A stretch of DNA of 8,278 nucleotides from Methylophilales bacterium. Its GTDB lineage: Bacteria > Pseudomonadota > Gammaproteobacteria > Burkholderiales > Methylophilaceae. The position numbers and the translations under genes were made by a program. Positions 1 to 7,305 of the stretch are shown piece by piece. Under the pieces are notes generated by a model. The model was given only the letters and a program-made list of their open reading frames with translations. It did not search any database and was not told the origin of the DNA. The DNA lies in contig JABMNG010000028.1 of assembly GCA_013205275.1 (NCBI GenBank), positions 1 to 8,278 on the forward strand, in the 5' to 3' direction. Numbering within the stretch: the stretch's first letter is position 1; each line of letters starts with the position of its first letter.

Positions 1-3000
1 CATTAAATCCGCATACCTTCATTTAATTGAAAGTCATAGTGAATTAAACACAGAAGAAAATCAGCGTTTAAAGAAAATTTTAACTTACAGCCAACAATCA
101 TTATTAGACCTTAAAAAAACAATATATATTGGTCCGCGAGTGGGGACTATTTCACCATGGAGCTCCAGAGCTACAGATATAGCAGGTCATGCGGGAATTA
201 ATCTAATTCGTATAGAGCGTTGTGCAGCAATTTCAATTTTCTCCTCAAAAGAATTAACAACGGATGACATGAGAAGAATTGGTGAAAGTATTTATGATCG
301 AATGACGGAATCTATATTTCTTAATCAAGAAGACACACGAAGGCTATTTCAGCACCAAGAACCAAAGCCCTTGATATCAATTAATTTTTTAGATGGAGGG
401 TTATCTTCACTGGAGCGGTTTAATGAATCCCAGGGATTAGCATTATCCTCAGACGAACTTTCCTATCTTGCATCTTACTACGAATCAGAAAATAGAGACC
501 CTACCGATGCAGAGCTGATGATGTTTGCCCAAGCAAACTCAGAGCATTGTCGGCATAAGATTTTTAATGCGGAATGGGAAATTGATAATAAAGTGGAAAA
601 AAAATCACTCTTCGGCATGATTAGAAATACTCATGAAAAGTCCCCTCAAAAAACAATTGTTGCTTATTCAGATAATTCTTCAATTATTGAAGGTTCCACT
701 ATTAGTCGCTTCTATCCAAATGAAAATGGAGTCTATGGAGAACACCGAGAGCTTACTCACTACATCATTAAGGTTGAGACCCATAACCACCCAACTGCAA
801 TCTCTCCATTTTCAGGCGCTGCAACCGGAGCGGGTGGAGAAATACGTGACGAAGGTGCTACTGGTCGGGGCTCAAAACCAAAAGCCGGCTTATGCGGATT
901 TTCTGTATCTAATCTTCAAATACCTAATTTTATTCAGCCATGGGAAAGTCACCCTATCGGTAGGCCGGAGCGTATTGCTTCGCCCTTGCAAATTATGATT
1001 GACGGCCCGATTGGTGCTGCGTCATACAATAATGAATTTGGACGGCCTAATATTTTAGGGTATTTTCGTACTCTAGAGATTACTCTTGATAATGACGAGG
1101 TTAAGGGTTATCACAAACCTATTATGCTTGCTGGTGGAATTGGAAGTATTAATGACCAACACACCCATAAAAATGATCTTGCTGAAAATAATCTATTAAT
1201 CCAGCTTGGTGGTCCAGCCATGTTGATTGGATTAGGGGGTAGCGCTGCCTCTAGTATGGACACCGGTAGCAATCTTGAAAATTTAGACTTTGCATCCGTA
1301 CAAAGAGGTAACCCTGAGATTCAAAGACGAGCCCAAGAAGTCATTGACCGGTGCTGGCAAATGGGGAAAAATAATCCCATATTAAGCATTCATGATGTTG
1401 GTGCGGGTGGCCTATCAAATGCATTCCCAGAGCTCATTAATGATGGTGGGGTTGGAGCAATTTTTGATATACGGTCTGTTCACAATGAAGAGCTTGGAAT
1501 GACGCCTAAGGAAATATGGTGTAACGAATCACAAGAGCGTTATGTTTTATCAATAGACAAGAAGAATTTGCCTCTATTCAAATCAATATGCGAAAGGGAG
1601 CGATGCCCATTTGCTGTTGTGGGGCGTGCAACAAAAGAGAAAAAATTAATTGTTAATGACACCTTATTAAATAAAGATGTTGTCTCAATGGATCTAAATG
1701 TCTTGCTTGGAAAGCCCCCAAAACTTTATAAAAAAATTACAGCAAAAAAAATTAGTGGTAATAAAAAAACAAACATCCAAAGCTCCATAAAAAATAATAT
1801 AGAGTCAATTCTTAGGTACCCTGCTGTAGCCTCTAAGAACTTTTTAATTACAATAGGTGATCGTTCAGTGACGGGGTTAATTGCACGCGATCAAATGGTT
1901 GGCCCCTGGCAAGTTCCAGTAAGTAATGTTGCCGTTACAAAATCTGATTTTGTGGGGTTGACTGGAGAATCATTTTCAATTGGAGAAAAGGCACCGATAG
2001 CCCTTATTAATCCTGCTGCATCTGCCAGAATGGCTGTAGGAGAAGCGCTTATGAACATTGCAGCAAGCCCCATCAGCAATATAGGCTCAATAAAATTATC
2101 CGCAAATTGGATGGCAGCTACAGGTACCGATGAGAATGATTTTGCATTATTTGAAGCTGTAAAAGCTATTGGAATGGATTTATGTCCAGAACTTGGCATT
2201 AGTATCCCCGTAGGAAAAGACTCAATGTCAATGCAAACTCGATGGCTTGATGGGGCTGAAAAGAATGTAAGTTCACCACTGTCTGTGGTTATCTCTGCAT
2301 TTAGTGAATGTTATGATGTTTCAAAAACATTAACGCCTCAAATATCACCATCACCCAACACATCATTAATCTTTATTGATTTAGGCAATGGAAAAAATAG
2401 GATGGGTGGATCGTGCTTGAACCTTATTCATAAATTAGTTGGTAGTGACTCGCCTGATTTAGATAATCCGGCACAATTAAAAGATTTTTTTCATATGCTG
2501 CAAGAGTTTAACCTGCATGGAAAAATTTTGTCGTATCATGACAGATCGGATGGTGGATTAATAACGTGTCTCTTAGAAATGTCCTTTGCAGGACATTGTG
2601 GGATAGATATTAATCTCAATATAAATGACCATAATATCTCTGAATACCTTTTTAACGAAGAATTGGGCGCTGTTATTCAGGTTGATGATGCGGATTTAGA
2701 TTCCATTATTCGGTCACTCAAGGATGCACTAGGACCTATAGTATCAATAGTAGGAAAACCAAGGTCTGACCAGAATATTAATCTCACCAATAATAAAATT
2801 ACACAATTTTCTGATGAAAGATCTCATCTACAAAAAATATGGTCAGAAACAAGCTATAAAATTCAATCACTTAGGGATAACCCAAAAACTGCAAGTGAGG
2901 AATATGAAAATATTTTAGATGTTCTCGATCCTGGTATTTCCCCAAGAGTTACATTCGAAATTCCTAAAATTAATATTCAAATACAGAAACCAAAAATCGC

Positions 3001-3760
3001 AATCCTCAGAGAACAGGGAATTAATGGTCACAATGAAATGGCGGCTGCATTTTATTACGCTGGATTTGAAACGCATGATGTTCATATGTCAGATATTATC
3101 TCTGGAAAACTAAGCCTAAATAATTTTAATGCACTCGCTGCCTGTGGAGGATTTTCTTTTGGCGATGTATTGGGTGCCGGTAAAGGATGGGCTAACTCAG
3201 TCTTATTAAACTCTCGTGCAAGAGATGAATTCGAGCATTTCTTTAATCGTCAGGACACGCTTTCATTAGGCGTTTGCAATGGCTGTCAGATGATGAGCAA
3301 TATTAAAGAAATTATTCCGGGCGCAGAGCACTGGCCACAGTTTGTTAAAAATGAATCTGAGCAATTTGAGGCGCGCTTTGTTTCTGTTGAGCTAAAGAAA
3401 AATAATTCGCCATTTTTTGCAGGAATGGAAGGTAGTATTCTACCTATTGCCGTTGCTCATGGAGAAGGTCGAGTAGAGTTTGGAAGCAAAAATGATTTAG
3501 ATTCTGTACAAGACTTAAATCTAATCACAATGAGTTATGTAAATAACCATAATCAGGGAACTTTACGCTATCCATTCAATCCTAATGGTTCAGTGTTAGG
3601 AATTACTGGATTAACATCGAAAAATGGGCGTGTAGCTATTATGATGCCTCACCCAGAAAGAGTATTTAAATCAGATCAAAATTCGTGGCATCCAAATAAT
3701 TGGAATGAATATGGTCCATGGTATAGAATGTTCGCCAATGCGAATAAATTTTTTGCTTAA
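1..3760 (+). CDS. purL: Phosphoribosylformylglycinamidine synthase, long fused form (5' truncated by window)
   Basis: PurL catalyses the fourth step of purine synthesis, turning FGAR into FGAM with ATP and glutamine. The frame is open from base 2, and the 46 codons before the GTG at 140 align with E. coli PurL, so that GTG is internal. By comparison with E. coli (1295 residues) about 34 N-terminal residues are missing; 1252 are present. In order I see GTISPWSS in the N-terminal domain, ANSEHCRHKIFNA in the linker, ETHNHPTAISP and GGEIRDEGATGRG in the first synthetase half, HDVGAGGLSNA and WCNESQERY, VGPWQVPV and VGKDSMSM in the second half, then a class I glutamine amidotransferase domain. 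The glutaminase triad is complete: Cys in GVCNGCQ (codon at 3275), and His and Glu in PHPER (codons at 3650 and 3656). An ankyrin gene follows 15 bases downstream. The start codon and promoter lie outside the window. Confidence 0.98.
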   Translation, partial: IKSAYLHLIESHSELNTEENQRLKKILTYSQQSLLDLKKTIYIGPRVGTISPWSSRATDIAGHAGINLIRIERCAAISIFSSKELTTDDMRRIGESIYDRMTESIFLNQEDTRRLFQHQEPKPLISINFLDGGLSSLERFNESQGLALSSDELSYLASYYESENRDPTDAELMMFAQANSEHCRHKIFNAEWEIDNKVEKKSLFGMIRNTHEKSPQKTIVAYSDNSSIIEGSTISRFYPNENGVYGEHRELTHYIIKVETHNHPTAISPFSGAATGAGGEIRDEGATGRGSKPKAGLCGFSVSNLQIPNFIQPWESHPIGRPERIASPLQIMIDGPIGAASYNNEFGRPNILGYFRTLEITLDNDEVKGYHKPIMLAGGIGSINDQHTHKNDLAENNLLIQLGGPAMLIGLGGSAASSMDTGSNLENLDFASVQRGNPEIQRRAQEVIDRCWQMGKNNPILSIHDVGAGGLSNAFPELINDGGVGAIFDIRSVHNEELGMTPKEIWCNESQERYVLSIDKKNLPLFKSICERERCPFAVVGRATKEKKLIVNDTLLNKDVVSMDLNVLLGKPPKLYKKITAKKISGNKKTNIQSSIKNNIESILRYPAVASKNFLITIGDRSVTGLIARDQMVGPWQVPVSNVAVTKSDFVGLTGESFSIGEKAPIALINPAASARMAVGEALMNIAASPISNIGSIKLSANWMAATGTDENDFALFEAVKAIGMDLCPELGISIPVGKDSMSMQTRWLDGAEKNVSSPLSVVISAFSECYDVSKTLTPQISPSPNTSLIFIDLGNGKNRMGGSCLNLIHKLVGSDSPDLDNPAQLKDFFHMLQEFNLHGKILSYHDRSDGGLITCLLEMSFAGHCGIDINLNINDHNISEYLFNEELGAVIQVDDADLDSIIRSLKDALGPIVSIVGKPRSDQNINLTNNKITQFSDERSHLQKIWSETSYKIQSLRDNPKTASEEYENILDVLDPGISPRVTFEIPKINIQIQKPKIAILREQGINGHNEMAAAFYYAGFETHDVHMSDIISGKLSLNNFNALAACGGFSFGDVLGAGKGWANSVLLNSRARDEFEHFFNRQDTLSLGVCNGCQMMSNIKEIIPGAEHWPQFVKNESEQFEARFVSVELKKNNSPFFAGMEGSILPIAVAHGEGRVEFGSKNDLDSVQDLNLITMSYVNNHNQGTLRYPFNPNGSVLGITGLTSKNGRVAIMMPHPERVFKSDQNSWHPNNWNEYGPWYRMFANANKFFA

Positions 3761-3775
3761 TTAAAAAGGATATTT

Positions 3776-4258
3776 ATGAAATACGTACTTAAGAGCTTTG
3801 CATTAATAATGCTAACAATTTCTCTAAATGCTTTTGCGTTAACAGACCCTCAGGAGATGGAGTTTACAGGTGCAGTTAATGACGGGGACATGAAGTTGGT
3901 GAAAATGTATGTTGAAACAATGAATGTTAATCTAGAAGATAGTTATTTTGCATGGACTCCTTTTTTAATGGCAGCTGCTAAAAAACAGTTAGAGGTTGTT
4001 AAGTACCTTAAGGAAAAAGGAGCTAACATTAACTATTCCCATCCTGTGACACGGTTTAATGCCTTGCATCATGCTGCTTTTAACGAAGACAAGCTTATGG
4101 TCAAATATCTAATCGATGCAGGTATTGAGCAAAACAATCTTAAAGGGAACGTCACCTTAATTAGAGCGCTTAAACAAGACCGTAAAGAAGATATGGCAAA
4201 CTACCTTATTTCTCTTGGTGTTAAAGATGAAGGCTGTCAAGAAGACAAATGCTTCTAA
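3776..4258 (+). CDS. Small exported ankyrin-repeat protein
   Basis: This 160-residue protein has a clear signal peptide: Lys near the N-terminus, a hydrophobic stretch (about residues 7-20), and a likely cut after NAFA (residue 21). The rest is almost entirely four ankyrin-like repeats, at about residues 26-57, 59-90, 93-123 and 124-150. They show the usual TPFLMAAAKKQLEVVKYLKEKGA and NALHHAAF patterns; the first and last are degenerate. The tail CQEDKCF has two cysteines that could form a disulfide in the periplasm. Ankyrin repeats bind proteins, so a periplasmic binding or scaffold role is likely, but no partner or enzymatic function can be read from the sequence. AAGGA at 3766-3770, five bases before the ATG, is a good ribosome site. 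The 15-base gap after purL and the terminator just downstream imply transcription from the purL promoter, although a functional link with purine synthesis is not evident. Confidence 0.88.
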   Translation: MKYVLKSFALIMLTISLNAFALTDPQEMEFTGAVNDGDMKLVKMYVETMNVNLEDSYFAWTPFLMAAAKKQLEVVKYLKEKGANINYSHPVTRFNALHHAAFNEDKLMVKYLIDAGIEQNNLKGNVTLIRALKQDRKEDMANYLISLGVKDEGCQEDKCF

Positions 4259-4275
4259 ATTAATTTAGCACGAGT

Positions 4276-4305
4276 AAAAGCCAACGATATGTTGGCTTTT
4301 TTTTT
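4276..4305 (+). terminator. Intrinsic terminator after the purL-ankyrin unit
   Basis: A perfect 10-bp inverted repeat (AAAAGCCAAC at 4276-4285, GTTGGCTTTT at 4291-4300) encloses a five-base loop, GATAT. A run of nine T begins inside the 3' arm (4297-4305), so the working form is probably a GC-containing six-pair core followed by a U tract. It lies 17 bases after the ankyrin stop codon. The opposite strand lacks a T run beyond the stem, so termination is expected mainly for + transcripts. Confidence 0.92.
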
Positions 4306-4319
4306 AATTTGTTAAAGAG

Positions 4320-4347
4320 TTGTCATTAAAGTGGAATAATAAAGAAT
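4320..4347 (+). promoter_or_regulatory. Possible weak promoter for the dehydrogenase-lactonase unit
   Basis: A promoter is expected here because an intrinsic terminator ends at 4305 and a new gene starts at 4377. TTGTCA (4320-4325) matches the -35 consensus at five of six bases. AAGAAT (4342-4347), 16 bases later, matches the -10 consensus at only four of six. The region is so AT-rich that other -10-like hexamers, such as AATAAT at 4335-4340, also occur. The assignment is tentative. Confidence 0.25.
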
Positions 4348-4364
4348 TAAGCTATGGATAAAAA

Positions 4365-4379
4365 AAGGACAGATAAGTG
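4365..4379 (+). promoter_or_regulatory. Ribosome binding site that fixes a GTG start
   Basis: AAGGA (4365-4369) stands seven bases before the GTG at 4377. No ATG in this frame is available upstream, and the codons after the GTG give a lysine-rich N-terminus and a hydrophobic stretch, as expected for a signal peptide. The site therefore supports GTG at 4377 as the start. The same spacing class (AAGGA, 5-7 bases) precedes the ankyrin and lactonase genes. Confidence 0.75.
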
Positions 4380-5555
4380 AATAAGAAAAATATTTTATCT
4401 ATTATAAGTCTATCCGCTATAGGCCTATCTTCTGGATATTCCGATGAAAATTTTAGTAACTATCACAAGTATAATTTAACTAAAACAGAGTTTAAATTAG
4501 AGAGAGTTGCTGAAGATCTTTATTACCCATGGGCCGTAACCTTTACTGACGATAACAATTTAGTGGTCACCGAAAAGAATGGGCGGATTTATCAAGTAAA
4601 TACTCAAACTGGCCGCAAACATCAAATAAAACACAATATTCAACATATTGGTTATGACGGTGGCAGCATAGCTTACTCACAAGGCGGGCTGCTAGATGCT
4701 TACTTTAATAATGCAGATGGCTACATTTACTTCACATACAGTCATGACTTTAAAGATCTATCTCTTGATAACAAGCCTAGCAAGGCGTCAAGCACGGCAA
4801 TCGCTAGAGGTAAATTAGTTAATGATGAAGTAAAGGGGCTTGAGATATTATTAATTGCGGAGCCAAGACAACAGACCAACAAGCACTTTGGATCCAGAAT
4901 TGCCATAAAAAATGAGATGTTATATGCCGGCTTCGGGGAAAGGGATATGGGAATGATAGCTCAGGACCCAAAAGCACACCCCGGAAGCATCATTCGCATC
5001 AAAACAAATGGTGAGATACCTAATGATAACCCTAAGTTTAAAGGTATGATTGACTGGCTTCCAGAAATTTATTTAATAGGTGTTCGAAATCCTCAGGGTA
5101 TGACCATTTCACCGCATGATGGTGAGGCTTATTTTTCAAGTCATGGGCCTAGGGGTGGTGATCATATAGCCAAGGTCAAGGCGGGTTCAAATTATGGGTG
5201 GAAAGATATTGCATGGGGTGGAACTGAGTATTCCGGATTTAGTATTGGTAACGCTTCATTTAAAGATGAATATGAAATCCCGGTTAAAACGTGGGTACCT
5301 TCCATGGCAATTAGTAGCATTCAGTTTTACAAGGGAGAGGCTTTCCCAGAATGGCAAGGAGACCTTATTATCTGCTCACTTAATGGACAAACCCTAATAA
5401 GGCTAGACTATGATGATGATGGTAAAATTGTAGGTGAAGAAATAATTTTTAAAGATAAAATTGGTCGTATTCGGGACTTTGACATTGATGTTAGAGGAAA
5501 TATTTATCTTGTGAGTGACAGTCCCAATTCATCTCTATGGAAACTAAGTAAGTAA
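4377..5555 (+). CDS. Exported PQQ-dependent aldose (glucose/sorbosone-type) dehydrogenase
   Basis: This is a 392-residue member of the soluble PQQ glucose/sorbosone dehydrogenase family, like E. coli YliI (Asd, 371 residues). Such six-bladed propellers oxidise aldoses to lactones in the periplasm with PQQ and calcium. Family motifs in order are YYPWAVTF (49-56), QGGLLD (102-107), NKHFGSRI (168-175) with the likely catalytic base His170, VRNPQGM (236-242) with the Arg-Asn-x-Gln cofactor/substrate group, HGPRGGD (256-262), SNYGW (271-275), and GRIRD (363-367) with the PQQ-binding arginines. His263 replaces the Glu usual after HGPRGGD. Residues 1 to about 22 form a modest signal peptide, with an uncertain cleavage site. 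The lactonase-like gene follows after 28 bases, suggesting one operon that handles the product. The natural sugar cannot be told from sequence, and activity would require a PQQ source not seen here. Confidence 0.92.
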   Translation: MNKKNILSIISLSAIGLSSGYSDENFSNYHKYNLTKTEFKLERVAEDLYYPWAVTFTDDNNLVVTEKNGRIYQVNTQTGRKHQIKHNIQHIGYDGGSIAYSQGGLLDAYFNNADGYIYFTYSHDFKDLSLDNKPSKASSTAIARGKLVNDEVKGLEILLIAEPRQQTNKHFGSRIAIKNEMLYAGFGERDMGMIAQDPKAHPGSIIRIKTNGEIPNDNPKFKGMIDWLPEIYLIGVRNPQGMTISPHDGEAYFSSHGPRGGDHIAKVKAGSNYGWKDIAWGGTEYSGFSIGNASFKDEYEIPVKTWVPSMAISSIQFYKGEAFPEWQGDLIICSLNGQTLIRLDYDDDGKIVGEEIIFKDKIGRIRDFDIDVRGNIYLVSDSPNSSLWKLSK

Positions 5556-5583
5556 ATTTATAAATAACTTTTTAAGGAATAAA

Positions 5584-6408
5584 ATGAACAAATTTTTTAT
5601 AGCAATATTAATGGTGTTAACTATTAATACAGGGCATGCAAATGAAAAGATCTCTGGTCTTAAAATGCCTGAGTCAGTTGCTGAAGGCTCAGACGGTTCA
5701 ATTTATATCTCAGAAATTGGTGAGCGCGATAAAGATAAAGATGGAAAAATAACGAAGATAGATAAAAATGGCAACCGATCGACCTTGGCTGATGGGCTTT
5801 ACGACCCAAAAGGCATAGTATTTTATAAAGAAAAACTTTATGTTACGGACCGGGATGTTGTTCTTGAGGTAAACACAGACGGGAGCTGGGGCGTCTACAC
5901 TGGGACAATGGCATTCCCAAAGACACCTGTATTTTTAAATGACATTGATGTGTCAAGCAATGGTGATCTGTATGTCACTGACACGGGTGACTTTGAGTCA
6001 AGCGGGTTAGTATTTTTAATTAAAAAATCAGGTGATGTAAGTGTTATTTTCGAAGGTAATAAGAACATAAAGGCACCGAATGGGATTCTTCCTATAGCAG
6101 ATTCAAAATTACTGATAGTTGATTGGGCGGGTGATTTACTTGAGGGAGATTTAATAACCAATGAAATAAAAAGAATTGCCGAAGGCTTCGATGGAGGAGA
6201 TGGTTTAGCTTATGATAATGGAGTTATTTACATCAGCAGCTGGAAAAATGGTGTTGTATATGCATATCAGAATGGAAAAACAACTATTATTGACGATAAA
6301 TTTGAAGCCGCCGCAGACATCGCCTTGAGCCGTGACGGTAAAACACTGATTGTTCCAGATATGAAGGCTGGTACTGTAACTTTAATACCAATAAACCCTA
6401 AGAATTAA
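5584..6408 (+). CDS. Exported SMP-30/gluconolactonase-like beta-propeller protein
   Basis: This 274-residue protein has a typical signal peptide, with a hydrophobic stretch at about residues 4-15 and a likely cut after GHA (residue 19). The mature part is a propeller with repeated LYVTD- and IYIS-type blade strands. Candidate metal and substrate ligands of the SMP-30/gluconolactonase family sit in the expected order: Glu30 in MPES, Asn119 in LNDIDV, Asn166 in APNGIL and Asp206 in GGDGLAY. This suggests a divalent-metal lactonase acting outside the cytoplasm. Residues 49-60 form a DxDxDG calcium-loop-like insert. AAGGA at 5574-5578, five bases before the ATG, is the ribosome site. The gene lies 28 bases after a PQQ aldose dehydrogenase, whose lactone product it could hydrolyse. 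Similarity is at fold and motif level, so another hydrolase or a non-catalytic NHL-like propeller is possible. Its stop codon overlaps that of convergent serB. Confidence 0.82.
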   Translation: MNKFFIAILMVLTINTGHANEKISGLKMPESVAEGSDGSIYISEIGERDKDKDGKITKIDKNGNRSTLADGLYDPKGIVFYKEKLYVTDRDVVLEVNTDGSWGVYTGTMAFPKTPVFLNDIDVSSNGDLYVTDTGDFESSGLVFLIKKSGDVSVIFEGNKNIKAPNGILPIADSKLLIVDWAGDLLEGDLITNEIKRIAEGFDGGDGLAYDNGVIYISSWKNGVVYAYQNGKTTIIDDKFEAAADIALSRDGKTLIVPDMKAGTVTLIPINPKN

Positions 6409-7262
6409 ATTAAGTACCCCATAAAGTTACTAAGGGTCTCAAAGTCGCCATAAGAAATATTCCAAAGCGCTTTGTTCTTTACAGCAGGTTTTGCGTGATA
6501 GCCTACACTCAGCAGGCTATTTTGCATCATTAATAAATCGTTCGCACCATCTCCAATTGTGATAGTTTCATGCTTTGCTACACGCAGTTCATTCTGATAC
6601 TTTAAAGCAATTCCTGATTTTTCTATTGGGCCGAAGACACCCCCTATAACATGCCCAGTCAAAATGTTATTTTTTACATCTAAATGGTTGGAATAAGAAT
6701 GGTTAATGTTAAGTAGGGACTTAAGATGATCAGTAAAATAATTAAAGCCGCTTGAGACAAGAACCGTCTTAATGCCTTGATTATGACAAAAATTAATCCA
6801 ACGCTCCACTCCATTATTAATTTTCATTCGGCTTTGTATAACATCATCAAACAACTCAATATTTAATCCTTTTAAAAGCATCAGTCTTTGATTAAAACTT
6901 TGATAAAAATTAATTTCCCCCCTCATTGCTAGATCGGTAATTTTTGAAACATCATCTTTCTTATTAAATAGGTCAGCCAACTCATCGATACACTCAATTG
7001 ATATTATTGTAGAGTCCATATCAAATAAACATAGTTTAAAGGAGTCGAGATTTAGCTCGTCATAAGAAACAAAATCAATTAAGTTATTTTTACAAAAATC
7101 ATCGAGCATTATTAGCCTCGAAGGATCCACGTCTAAGCTACATATTAATTTTTTATTGGGGGTTTTAGATATTTTTGGATGGAGAGTAAAGTTTTTTTTA
7201 AAAAAATCTAGCTGATTCTCGTCTGACCCATTAATTTCAACAAGAATTTTTTTCATCGACAT
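6405..7262 (-). CDS. serB: Phosphoserine phosphatase
   Basis: SerB is a cytoplasmic HAD-family enzyme that removes phosphate from phosphoserine in the last step of serine synthesis. The 285-residue protein carries all HAD motifs: FDMDST (80-85) with nucleophile Asp81 and acid Asp83, Glu90 in the SIECIDELA stretch, AMRGE (112-116), motif II VSSGF (169-173), a likely motif III lysine at 215, and motif IV GDGAND (237-242). Residues 1 to about 70 form a short N-terminal region, possibly a reduced ACT-like domain, which explains why it is shorter than E. coli SerB (322). Motif II reads SSGF rather than the usual SGGF, and Asn118 replaces the Asp common in GE-DF. Two candidate starts exist, 7262 and 7256, neither with a Shine-Dalgarno site; a TATAAT lies just upstream. 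The gene converges on the lactonase gene and diverges from sucC. Confidence 0.96.
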   Translation of the reverse strand: MSMKKILVEINGSDENQLDFFKKNFTLHPKISKTPNKKLICSLDVDPSRLIMLDDFCKNNLIDFVSYDELNLDSFKLCLFDMDSTIISIECIDELADLFNKKDDVSKITDLAMRGEINFYQSFNQRLMLLKGLNIELFDDVIQSRMKINNGVERWINFCHNQGIKTVLVSSGFNYFTDHLKSLLNINHSYSNHLDVKNNILTGHVIGGVFGPIEKSGIALKYQNELRVAKHETITIGDGANDLLMMQNSLLSVGYHAKPAVKNKALWNISYGDFETLSNFMGYLI

Positions 7263-7263
7263 G

Positions 7264-7269
7264 ATTATA
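7264..7269 (-). promoter_or_regulatory. Putative -10 box of serB (possible leaderless transcript)
   Basis: Read on the minus strand, a perfect TATAAT ends one base before the upstream serB ATG (7262) and seven bases before the second in-frame ATG (7256). Normal spacing from -10 to transcription start would place the mRNA 5' end at or next to 7256, giving a leaderless message that begins AUGAAAAAA. No good -35 hexamer stands at 16-18 bases, and no Shine-Dalgarno precedes either ATG. Confidence 0.4.
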
Positions 7270-7296
7270 CAGACTATAAAAAAGTCCAGTGCATTC

Positions 7297-7305
7297 TGAT
7301 ATTAT
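7297..7305 (+). promoter_or_regulatory. Putative extended -10 promoter of sucC
   Basis: TGA followed by TATTAT (7297-7305) fits an extended -10 element (TGn plus five of six -10 bases) in the 73-base divergent region between serB and sucC. It would start transcription near 7312 and give a leader of about 24 bases. The -35 position holds only A/T-rich sequence. TATATT at 7321-7326 is an alternative -10 that would give an almost leaderless mRNA. No purine-rich ribosome site precedes the sucC ATG. Confidence 0.35.

Noticed and set aside
140..142. GTG at 140 as the start of purL
   Set aside because: The same frame is open back to base 2, and the 46 upstream codons match the PurL N-terminal region, so the GTG is an internal valine and the gene is cut by the window edge.
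1891..2199. Minus-strand and other-frame open stretches inside purL (also 633-998 and 2919-3113)
   Set aside because: They overlap strongly conserved PurL sequence, have no ribosome sites or recognisable domains, and are shadow frames.
3761..3775. A terminator or promoter between purL and the ankyrin gene
   Set aside because: The gap is only 15 bases and is filled by the AAGGA ribosome site. There is no room for a hairpin or a -35/-10 pair.
5194..5397. Alternative-frame open stretches inside the dehydrogenase and lactonase genes (also minus 5895-6161)
   Set aside because: The main frames contain the family motifs; the alternatives have neither motifs nor start signals.
6376..6430. Inverted repeat between the lactonase gene and serB as a bidirectional terminator
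   Set aside because: The 39-base loop is too long, the arms are AT-rich and only 8 bp, and no T run follows on either strand.
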